Under the pieces are notes generated by a model that had not been told where the DNA came from, ran no database searches, and saw nothing but the letters and a program-made list of their open reading frames with translations. Shown piece after piece: positions 34,112 to 41,800 of a DNA stretch of 60,354 bases. The DNA comes from JBGCEZ01 sp045106735 (GTDB taxonomy: Bacteria; Planctomycetota; Phycisphaerae; Phycisphaerales; SM1A02). Position 1 is the stretch's first letter, and every line of letters begins with the position of its first letter. The translations under genes were made by a program, and so were the position numbers. Where the stretch lies: assembly GCA_045106735.1 (NCBI GenBank), contig JBGCEZ010000018.1, positions 1 through 60,354 of the forward strand. The letters run 5' to 3'.

Positions 34112-35218
34112 GTGCCGCACCCCTCCCGCCCGCGTCACTTCATCGCCACGTACCACTACGTTCGTCCCGAGAACTCGGACGGCGTCACCGGCATCACGCC
34201 CGAGGCGTTCGAACGCCAACTCCGGGCGATCGCCGCCGGCTGGGACGTGGTGGGCGTTGACGAGTTCATCGCCCGGGAATCCGAGGCATCCGGGCTGGCC
34301 CTCATCACCTTCGACGATGCGGTCCGCGACCAATACACGTGGGCCGCGCCGATCCTCGAATCCCTCGGCATGCCGGCGGTGTTCTTCGCCCCGATGCGCC
34401 CCTTCGATCCGGTGCACGACGATCGTCCGGACCAACAGTGGATCGCCCAGCACCTGCTGCACGCCCTCGCCGAGCAGATGGGTTGGCCGGCCTTCGAGCG
34501 AGCGTTTGACGCCGCGGTGGCCGCCCGCAGTCTGCGAATCTCCATCGACCTTGAACACATGAACGAGCTGTACCACTACGAGGTGCCGGCCAAGCGCAGG
34601 CTCAAGTACTCCATCGCTTTCGCCTTGGATCCGTCGACGGTGGCTGGCATCTTGACCGAGATCAACGCCGAGGTCGGTCTGCAGGCCCGGGACTGGTTCA
34701 TGGGACCCGGGGACTTGATCGATCTTGAGCGCCGCGGGTTCGCCATCGCCGGCCATGGGTACGACCACTTCCCCTACTCGACCATGACGGCCGATCAACA
34801 GCGCGATGACCTCCGCCGGGCACGCGAAGTCTTGGACGCACTGCTCGGGCCGGCCAATCGTTCGTTGGCCTATCCGTTCGGTCGATCGACCTCGGTCACC
34901 GCCGAGATCGCGGCGGAACTGGGGTACACGCGCTGCTTCGGAACCGAAGAGCGGATCGATGCCCGGGAGGTTTTGGAGGTCGCCGAGGCGAGCATGGCGA
35001 CGGACTCCTCGATTGCGGTCGCTCCCGCGGTCCCGTCCGGCATCTCGTCTGGCATCTCGTCTGGCATCGCGTCCAACCTCCCGACGACCGAACCAATGCC
35101 GGGCCCCACCGACGGTCTCGCCGACGGTCTCGCCGACGGACCCGCCGACGCTCCCAACGCCGCCGACCTCGCGTCCGAGATTCGCGGGACCTCGATCCCG
35201 CAGGAGCACCGCCAATGA
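34112..35218 (+). CDS. Polysaccharide deacetylase (CE4/NodB-like)
   Basis: About 368 residues. NodB-type motifs: ALITFDDAVRDQYTWAAPILESLGMPAVFF (metal/catalytic Asp pair in TFDD) and IAGHGYDHFPYS (H-x3-H metal ligands), then RSLAYPFGR. GTG 34112 (VPHPSRPRHFIATYHYVRP) is preferred; TTG 34106 is possible, and the long open stretch further upstream looks non-coding. The C-terminal about 60 residues are low complexity, built from 12-bp DNA repeats (SGIS and DGLA units). It overlaps the acetyltransferase gene by 4 bp (ATGA). The product may deacetylate a surface glycan or its precursor; no signal peptide is seen. Confidence 0.83.
   Translation: MPHPSRPRHFIATYHYVRPENSDGVTGITPEAFERQLRAIAAGWDVVGVDEFIARESEASGLALITFDDAVRDQYTWAAPILESLGMPAVFFAPMRPFDPVHDDRPDQQWIAQHLLHALAEQMGWPAFERAFDAAVAARSLRISIDLEHMNELYHYEVPAKRRLKYSIAFALDPSTVAGILTEINAEVGLQARDWFMGPGDLIDLERRGFAIAGHGYDHFPYSTMTADQQRDDLRRAREVLDALLGPANRSLAYPFGRSTSVTAEIAAELGYTRCFGTEERIDAREVLEVAEASMATDSSIAVAPAVPSGISSGISSGIASNLPTTEPMPGPTDGLADGLADGPADAPNAADLASEIRGTSIPQEHRQ
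35039..35074. repeat. In-frame 12-bp tandem repeat, 3 copies
   Basis: ggcatctcgtct twice, then ggcatcgcgtcc, inside the 3' end of the deacetylase gene; in the reading frame they give SGIS-type tetrapeptides. The leading ggcatc is shared with the intergenic array at 43759. Confidence 0.8.
35111..35158. repeat. In-frame 12-bp tandem repeat, 4 copies (DGLA/DGPA type)
   Basis: gacggtctcgcc twice, gacggacccgcc, gacgctcccaac. They encode DGLADGLADGPADAPN near the C terminus of the deacetylase. The same peptide type, from a similar 12-bp unit, occurs at 55472 in an unrelated gene. Confidence 0.85.
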
Positions 35219-36156
35219 GCTCGCCCGCCACCGCCTCTCGAACCGCAACATCGTGCCACATCGCGCCCTGCCGCGACGACGCGCAGCTCCGGGCGTACAT
35301 CGACCAGCATTGGCGCGCCGGCCACGTCCTCGCCCGCGACGAGCGGATGTTCAACTTCACCTATCGAACGCCTTGGGTGGACCGGGCCCACTTTCCCTCG
35401 GGCACCAGCGTCCTCTGCATCTACGACGACGACGGAGAGCACGGGCCCAAAGGCCAATTGCTCGGATTCCTCGGCACCATCGTGGCCTCCTACCCGCGCC
35501 CGACTTCGTACTGGCTCGCACTCTGGCACGTCCTGCCCAGCCTGAAGGGCACCGGCCTCGGCGGAAAACTCCTGGCCCAAATGCAATCGCACGCCGAATC
35601 GGCGGACGGCTGGATCGGGACCTTCGGCGCGGGACCGGAAGCCGTGCCCGTGTACCTGAAGCGCGGATATGCCGTCCGGGCCGTCCGCCGCTGGATCTTC
35701 GATCCGAAGGGCTTGGCCGAGGCAGGCGAGCGTCCGTGGACGCGCCCCACCCCGCCCGCGATCACCGAGCACCAGCCGGACGATGCCTGGCTGGCCCATC
35801 GCTACGACGACCATCCGATCCTCGCGTACGAGCGTTCGCCGGCGGGCGTCTTCCGCACCGAGACCAATGCCTGGGGCGTCGTCACCCACGCCTGCCGAAT
35901 CACCGATGGCGTCACCGACGGACTGCGATGCGTATGGGAACGTGGCCGACGACTGGCCGACGTCGCCGGCGTGCCGCACCTCATGGATGCCTGGGACTTC
36001 GACTGTCCGGGTCCCGGCTGGGCGCTGGCCACCAAGGACCTGCCCTCGGTCTTTCATCCGCCCGCAGCGCGTGGCAATCTGATCCACGCGGCGGGCCGTC
36101 CGTTCCTGCCGTCCATTGTCACCAAGGGTGATTGCGATCAGGATCGCCCCAACTGA
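35215..36156 (+). CDS. GNAT-like acetyltransferase, paired with deacetylase
   Basis: 313 residues. The acetyl-CoA binding core of the GNAT fold is in LALWHVLPSLKGTGLGGKLLAQMQSHAESADGWIGTFGAGPEAVPVYLKRGYAV: the R/Q-x-x-G-x-G/A-like loop is KGTGLGGKLL, and AVPVYLKRGY is the usual motif B. The C-terminal 120 residues form a second domain. Its start overlaps the deacetylase stop (ATGA at 35215-35218), so the two products are probably made together. The pair may remodel acetyl groups of a surface polysaccharide; the acceptor is unknown. Confidence 0.78.
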   Translation: MSSPATASRTATSCHIAPCRDDAQLRAYIDQHWRAGHVLARDERMFNFTYRTPWVDRAHFPSGTSVLCIYDDDGEHGPKGQLLGFLGTIVASYPRPTSYWLALWHVLPSLKGTGLGGKLLAQMQSHAESADGWIGTFGAGPEAVPVYLKRGYAVRAVRRWIFDPKGLAEAGERPWTRPTPPAITEHQPDDAWLAHRYDDHPILAYERSPAGVFRTETNAWGVVTHACRITDGVTDGLRCVWERGRRLADVAGVPHLMDAWDFDCPGPGWALATKDLPSVFHPPAARGNLIHAAGRPFLPSIVTKGDCDQDRPN

Positions 36157-36174
36157 CCGCGGCGCATTCGCCGA

Positions 36175-38991
36175 TCAGCCAGCTTTCCGGGCGTCCGCGG
36201 CCGGATCTTCAGAAGGCGCGATCTTCGCTGCATCCCCCGGCTTGCCGTTGCGTTCGCCCGTTTCGCGGCGGAGCATCTCATCGGCTTGGGCCAACGGCAT
36301 CGGCCGCGCGAAGTAGTAACCCTGCAAGAGGTCGCACTGAATGCGTTCGAGCATGTCGACGTGGGCGCGGGTCTCCACGCCTTCGGCCACGACCTGGGCG
36401 TCAAAGGTGTGGGCCAATCCGATGATGTGTTCGAGAACGGCGGCTTTCGAGAGGTCGCCGGCCGCTTCACTCAGAAAGGCCTTGTCGATCTTGAGCGTGT
36501 CGAACGGGATCGAATGCAAGCACGCGAGGGATGAGTACCCCGTCCCGAAGTCGTCGATGCTGATCGGAAAGCCATACGCGTGGAGCTGCTCGAGCGTCTC
36601 GGCGCTGATCTCGGCCTCGAACATCATCGTGCTCTCGGTGATCTCGAGGTGCACGGACTCACGCGGCACACCACAATCGCGCGTCAATTCACAGAGGTAC
36701 TCGACCAGGTCCGGTTCGGTCAATTCTCGGCGTGAAAGGTTGATCGCGACCCAAAGCGGTTGATCTTCGCGTGGGTGACGGGCTTGCCAGTTGGCCAGTT
36801 GACGGATCGATCGACGCATCAGCCATCGGCCGATGGACTGAATCATCCCGATCTCTTCGGCCAATGGCACGAAGTCATTGGGAGAAACGATGCCCCGTGT
36901 GGGATGGTTCCACCGGATCAGCGCTTCGAATCCGACGAGCGCTCCGTCGCCGCGTTCAGTGATCGGTTGGTAGTAGACATCGAACTGACCCTCCGAGAGA
37001 GCCTGGCGCAACTCCTGGGTCAACGCCAAACGTTGTTCCCCGGCCTCGCGCATTGAGCTGTCGAAGGTCACGATGCAATTGCGTCCCGCCCGTTTGGCTT
37101 CGTACATCGCGGTGTCCGCGTCGCGCACCATGTACGCCGGCTGCTGGTGTTCCTTCCGGCGCATGGTCATGCCGATGGACACGCTGATGCTGATCTCGCG
37201 ATCGGCGATGTCCATCGGTTCAGCAATCAACACCCGCAGGCGCTCGGCCCACCCAGAGGCTTGCTCTTGTCCACCGTCGGTCACCATCAGAAGGGCGAAC
37301 TCGTCGCCGCCCAGGCGGGCTCCAGCGTGCCGCCGAAGAAGCCCGTCGTCGGTGGGAAGATCTTCGACGAAGCCGGCAATCCGCGAGCCAGCTTTGGTCA
37401 GGAGATCGTCGCCCGCTTCGTGACCGAGGCCATCGTTGATCATCTTGAATTGATCGAAGTCGAGGAAGAGCAGACAGAACTCGAGATTCGGATCGCGCTG
37501 CGCCGCCGCCATCATCTCGGTCATCGCATCGCGAAATCCGATTCGATTGAGCAGACCGGTCATTGGGTCGCGGAATGCCTGGTCGCGCAGGCGCGCTTCC
37601 TGGTCTTGGAGGCGTTCCTCACTCCGGCGCAGCGATTCAACGTCGATCCGCGCTTCCTGCAGTCGATCCACCAGACGGTTGTACCCCCGGGCAATCTGGC
37701 CGACCCAGGTAAACGGTTCTTCGTGCGCCCGGCGATTGAAACAGCGCGTTCGGGCATGCTCGTCGATGACTTCCAGGAGGCCCAGTGCTTCATTCGATGC
37801 GCGATGCTCGGTGATATTCAGACCAAGCTGCTCGTCTTCCAGCGAGACGCGCAGGCATCCGGCGCGCTTGAGAACGAACGCGGTGACGAACACGATCGGG
37901 AAGACATACGCGCCGACCACGGACAGTCCGACGGCTTGGGCCAAAAGCTGCTGGCCGGCTGTCAGCCCGGTCCCCAAAGCGGCCGGGTTGCCAGCCAGGG
38001 CGAGGGCGAGCGTGCCCCAGATGCCAGCGGCCAAGTGGACGGGGACCGCGCTGACGACGTCATCGAGCCGCCGCCGCAGCATCAAGGCTTCAACGTAGAT
38101 CGCGATGACCGCGCCGCCGGCACCGATCACGACCGCTGACCGCGCGTCCAGGGCATGGACGCCGGCCGTCACGGCCACCAGTCCGGACAAGGCGCCGTTC
38201 ACCGGCGCCATGACATTGTGGTAGCCAAGGCGAATCCGGGAGAGGACGAGGCCGACGAAGAGCCCGCCAATTCCACCCAGGATCGTACGGGCGATGATGG
38301 GAGCCGTCGCTTCGGTGAACGCCAAGCTGCTGCCGCCGTTGAACCCGATCCAGCCGGTCCACAGCAGAACGCCGCCCAAGACGGCCATGGGCAGGTTGCT
38401 GGCCGGGATTGTCTGCGGCGTGCCGTCCTCGGCGAACCGGCCGGTCCGGGCCCCGACGACGATGACGGCGGCAAGTGCGGCCCATCCGCCGACCGTGTGG
38501 ACGACGCTTCCCCCGGCAAAGTCAACGAACCCGATCGCGGCGAGCCAGCCGGGCTCTCCGCCCAGCGCGCCGCCCCAGACCCAGTGTCCGACCACCGGAT
38601 AAATCAGGGCGGACACCACCGCGGCCAGCCCGAGGTACCCGCCGAACTTCATTCGCTCGGCGACCGCACCCGAGAGGATGGTCACCGCCGCACCGCAGAA
38701 CATCGCCTGGAAGATGAAGAACGCCGCCAAGTCCGCGGCCGAAGGATCGACGAAGAAGTGGTCGGTGCCGAACCATCCCAGGTGCGATGCCCCGAACATG
38801 ATGCCGAAGCCGGTGGCCCAGAAGAGCAGGATCGACAGGCCGAAGTCCGCGATGTTCTTGACCGCGACGTTGATCGCGTGCTTGGTGCGCGTGAGACCAG
38901 CCTCAAGGCACAGGAAGCCCGCCTGCATGAGCAGGACGAGGGCCGAGCTGACCGACACCCAGAGCAAGCTGATGAGCTGTTCCTGACCCAC
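36175..38991 (-). CDS. Amt ammonium transporter fused to GGDEF-EAL domains
   Basis: Residue numbers run from the alternative TTG start at 39015. Residues 10-390 form a full Amt/Rh channel: NVAVKNIADF, the twin pore histidines H173 (GGSVVHTVGGWAAL) and H327 (VHLAAGIWGTLA), and the conserved C-terminal SLEDEQLGLNITEH helix. A coiled segment (about 440-480) leads to a GGDEF domain (about 480-650; GGDEF intact at 569-573, no RxxD inhibitory site before it) and an EAL domain (about 665-915; EAL at 697-699, EITES, DDFGTGYSS, KIDKAFL, VAEGVET). Both c-di-GMP synthesis and hydrolysis look possible. GTG 38991 has GAAGG 7 nt upstream. Likely an ammonium-sensing c-di-GMP switch in the inner membrane (inference). 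Confidence 0.93.
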   Translation of the reverse strand: MGQEQLISLLWVSVSSALVLLMQAGFLCLEAGLTRTKHAINVAVKNIADFGLSILLFWATGFGIMFGASHLGWFGTDHFFVDPSAADLAAFFIFQAMFCGAAVTILSGAVAERMKFGGYLGLAAVVSALIYPVVGHWVWGGALGGEPGWLAAIGFVDFAGGSVVHTVGGWAALAAVIVVGARTGRFAEDGTPQTIPASNLPMAVLGGVLLWTGWIGFNGGSSLAFTEATAPIIARTILGGIGGLFVGLVLSRIRLGYHNVMAPVNGALSGLVAVTAGVHALDARSAVVIGAGGAVIAIYVEALMLRRRLDDVVSAVPVHLAAGIWGTLALALAGNPAALGTGLTAGQQLLAQAVGLSVVGAYVFPIVFVTAFVLKRAGCLRVSLEDEQLGLNITEHRASNEALGLLEVIDEHARTRCFNRRAHEEPFTWVGQIARGYNRLVDRLQEARIDVESLRRSEERLQDQEARLRDQAFRDPMTGLLNRIGFRDAMTEMMAAAQRDPNLEFCLLFLDFDQFKMINDGLGHEAGDDLLTKAGSRIAGFVEDLPTDDGLLRRHAGARLGGDEFALLMVTDGGQEQASGWAERLRVLIAEPMDIADREISISVSIGMTMRRKEHQQPAYMVRDADTAMYEAKRAGRNCIVTFDSSMREAGEQRLALTQELRQALSEGQFDVYYQPITERGDGALVGFEALIRWNHPTRGIVSPNDFVPLAEEIGMIQSIGRWLMRRSIRQLANWQARHPREDQPLWVAINLSRRELTEPDLVEYLCELTRDCGVPRESVHLEITESTMMFEAEISAETLEQLHAYGFPISIDDFGTGYSSLACLHSIPFDTLKIDKAFLSEAAGDLSKAAVLEHIIGLAHTFDAQVVAEGVETRAHVDMLERIQCDLLQGYYFARPMPLAQADEMLRRETGERNGKPGDAAKIAPSEDPAADARKAG

Positions 38992-39329
38992 GGGCACACC
39001 TTCGATGGATGGCAATCGGAGGCCCCGAGTCGACAGTCGGGGTCAACGTGGCATCGGATGGTGGGTCGTGGACCTTCAATCCCAGGCTGGTGATGCACGC
39101 GCGTTCGGTCTTCGGCCGTCCCCGAGGTGGAATTCGGTTGGTCCTGGCGCACGGCGTGCGCGACGCCGCGATGATGGCCCGCCGATATCGGGGCACCGCC
39201 AACGGAGCGCCAAGCATTCGAGGTGGGCCGGGAAGAAGTGACCGCCGGCGGCTCGCGGCGCCATCAATGCGCCACGAGCAGCCGGCCGGCCATCATTCAC
39301 GGTCGATCAGCACTCGCGGCCCGACTGAA

Positions 39330-40700
39330 TCAGGGCATCACCGGAGCCCGGGCCCCGGCCGGAAGCTCGCGTCGTACGCCGTCGGGCGTCACCGCGGTGA
39401 GCATCCCGTCGATCAGGAGCAAGCCTTCAGCCTCGCCGGGGCGGGCCCAGCGGACGTCCACGCTGAGGATCCGCTGGTCTTCATCGATCCAGCCGACGTC
39501 ATCGACGACGGTGTGCCCGATCACCATGGCCCGGGCTCCGTGCCGCTCGAGGATCGCATCGACGGCAACTGCATCGGGCTTGCCGCCCCAGTCTTCGGCG
39601 TACCGCTCATGGTGTCCGCGGTACCACAGCGGCCCCATGCGGTCACGGCCGAGACGTTCCGACAAGCCTTCGCCCTCGCGGCGGGCCTTGGGGCCCAGGC
39701 GGGCCCGAACACCAGCGCTGACGGCGGCCGGAGACAGGCCGAGAGCGTCAAGGTCGGGTGAGTATCCCGCGTGCACGAACAGCAACTCTCCCGCGACCAG
39801 CACCGACGCCCGCGTTCGCAGCCACCGGCCCAGCTCCGCATCCGGCCCGAACAGGGCGTCGTATGACATGCCCATGCGCTCGGCGGTGAACGTGTACTTC
39901 GGGTGGACGTACCGCAGGTCGCCGCCGAGGACCATCTCTTCGTGATTCCCAAGGATGACGTGCACGCCACCGCCCACCGCCGCGGCCTGGGCTTCAAGTT
40001 CGCGGAGCCACCAGAGCAGCTCGGTGACGTACATGCCGCGATCCACCGAGTCTCCGACGATCACCAGGCATCCGTCGCCCCAGATCCATCGGCCTTGGTC
40101 GTCGACCACGTCGAGGCCGCTGAGCATCTGCCGAGTCTCATCCAGGTTGCCTTCCAGGTCGCTGATGGCCAGGAGCGCCCCGGGGACGTCGACTTGGGTC
40201 GGCGCCGCCGGCGGCATCGAACGGTCGATGCGAACAGATCCGCCAGGCACTCGAGGCGCCGGGACCCGGATGCCGTCGCCGGCCACATCCTTGACAAGTG
40301 CAATCGGCTCTCGCTTCGCGACTCCGGCCACAACACGAACCACTTCGATCGTCCCGTCCTCGCGGTGGAAGACGTACGGGCCGTCGGCGACATCCTTCGC
40401 CTGAACCGGCAAGCCGTCGATGGATGTGGCCACCGGACCTTCGTCGCCGCCGATCCACTCAACGCGCACCAGGCGTCCGGGCGCAAAGGGTTGATCGGAC
40501 CCGTCAATCTCGGTCTCGGCTGTGGTTCGGTAGCGAATACCGCCAATCACCCAGGGTTGACCGGGGGCCGATCCGGCGGACTCGACCGCCTCCACGCGGA
40601 CGGTCTGACGGGCAACGGCGGTACGGCTGAACGCAACGGTCGCGGCGACGGACATGAGGACCGGGATGAGTGTCCACAGTCGGCGGGTGGTGCGAAGCAT
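39330..40700 (-). CDS. Exported metallophosphoesterase, PPP/Shelph-like
   Basis: About 456 residues from ATG 40700, with GGAG upstream on its strand. Signal segment: LWTLIPVLMSVAATVAFSRTAVA. After a beta-rich N-terminal part (VEAVESAGSAPGQPWVIGGIRYRT) comes a calcineurin-like phosphoesterase: ISDLEGN, GDSVDRG, LGNHEEM, a LLFVHAGY motif and VIGHTVVDD. This is the motif order of Shewanella-like PPP phosphatases. The first motif has Glu where most metallophosphatases have His (SDLEGN rather than DxHG). Probably a periplasmic phosphatase; substrate unknown. Same strand as PPK2 but 112 bp away. Confidence 0.83.
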   Translation of the reverse strand: MLRTTRRLWTLIPVLMSVAATVAFSRTAVARQTVRVEAVESAGSAPGQPWVIGGIRYRTTAETEIDGSDQPFAPGRLVRVEWIGGDEGPVATSIDGLPVQAKDVADGPYVFHREDGTIEVVRVVAGVAKREPIALVKDVAGDGIRVPAPRVPGGSVRIDRSMPPAAPTQVDVPGALLAISDLEGNLDETRQMLSGLDVVDDQGRWIWGDGCLVIVGDSVDRGMYVTELLWWLRELEAQAAAVGGGVHVILGNHEEMVLGGDLRYVHPKYTFTAERMGMSYDALFGPDAELGRWLRTRASVLVAGELLFVHAGYSPDLDALGLSPAAVSAGVRARLGPKARREGEGLSERLGRDRMGPLWYRGHHERYAEDWGGKPDAVAVDAILERHGARAMVIGHTVVDDVGWIDEDQRILSVDVRWARPGEAEGLLLIDGMLTAVTPDGVRRELPAGARAPVMP

Positions 40701-40737
40701 GAACGAACTCCGATGATGGAAGACGTGGCGGCTGGTG

Positions 40738-40785
40738 CGCACGGACGCGTGAACGCGTGAATGCTTGAACGCGTGAACGCGGACA
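40738..40785. repeat. Short imperfect repeats before the phosphatase gene
   Basis: Overlapping copies of cgcgtgaa (gacgcgtgaacgcgtgaatgcttgaacgcg and onward) with a period of about 9-11 bp, in the gap between the PPK2 stop and the phosphatase start (both minus). Effect unknown. Confidence 0.55.
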
Positions 40786-40812
40786 AAGATCTGGAAAAAC
40801 GCCGACGGGAAG

Positions 40813-41583
40813 TCAGGGGGCAATGAGCCCTGCGCGATGCGCCTCTTCGGTGTACCGGAAGCAGATCTCGGGATCGACCCGGAGCTTCGATTCATCGCGC
40901 TCCGGATAGTCAAAGTCCAGAAGCAAGTCGCGGATCAGATTTCGGCGACCGCGACGTTTGACGTCGTTCCGCACGATTGACCAGGGACTGGTGACGGTGT
41001 GGGTTCGGGCGAGCATGGCATCGCGGGCGGCCGAATACTCCTTCCACTTTTCCTGAGCCACTTGGTCGATCGGGCTGATCTTCCACTGCTTCAACGGCTC
41101 GCTTCGCCGATCGTCGAAGCGTTCGGCTTGCTCATCCTTGGTGATGTCCAAGAAGTACTTCCGCAGATGGATGCCGCTCCGGACGAGCATCGCCTCGAAC
41201 TCGCCCACCGTGTCCATGAATCGGTCGTACTGGACCTGATCGCAGAAGCCCATCACCCGTTCGACGCCAGCGCGGTTGTACCAACTGCGGTTGAAGATCA
41301 CGATCTCCCCCGCCGACGGCAAATGGGCGACCCATCGCTGGAAGTACCACTGCGTCTGTTCACGATCACTCGGCTTGCTCAGGGCGACGACCCGAGTCTT
41401 CCGGGGTCGCATGTGCTCGGTGATTCGCTTGATCGTGCCATCCTTGCCGGCGGCATCGCGCCCCTCAAGAATGATGAGCACCCGCTGGTCGGACTCGATC
41501 ACGTGCTGCTGCATCTTGCCAAGTTCGATCTGCAGTTCGATCAAGCCTCGGCGGCTGCGGTCCGGATCCTTCGATTCGCCCAT
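40813..41583 (-). CDS. ppk2: Polyphosphate kinase 2
   Basis: 256 residues from ATG 41583; the frame runs further upstream, but that part is low-complexity. PPK2 motifs: Walker A EGRDAAGKDGTIKRI (40 onward), the lid-type RPRKTRVVALSKPSDREQTQWYFQRWVAHLP, Walker B IVIFNRSWYNRAGVERVMGFC, and DDRRSEPLKQWKISPIDQVAQEKW. The family transfers phosphate between polyphosphate and nucleotides (GDP/ADP or AMP). The single-domain length fits class I or III; nucleotide preference cannot be read. The C terminus (PEICFRYTEEAH) is unremarkable. Confidence 0.93.
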   Translation of the reverse strand: MGESKDPDRSRRGLIELQIELGKMQQHVIESDQRVLIILEGRDAAGKDGTIKRITEHMRPRKTRVVALSKPSDREQTQWYFQRWVAHLPSAGEIVIFNRSWYNRAGVERVMGFCDQVQYDRFMDTVGEFEAMLVRSGIHLRKYFLDITKDEQAERFDDRRSEPLKQWKISPIDQVAQEKWKEYSAARDAMLARTHTVTSPWSIVRNDVKRRGRRNLIRDLLLDFDYPERDESKLRVDPEICFRYTEEAHRAGLIAP

Positions 41584-41800
41584 CGCGAAAATCACTCCGT
41601 GGAAAGCTGAGGGGTGTGCCGCGAACGGAAGGTCCGCGGTCGTCCACGATAGCGAGCGATGGGCGGAGCGGCCGGTCGGCGCAGCCCAACGGCCCGATGA
41701 CGCAAGCGCCATCGGGCCGGGAGCTGCAACCGCGCCGTCCTTCATGAGGATCTGGGCGACGCAGTCACCATGGGGTCTTCATCGGGCGTGGACGATCGAT

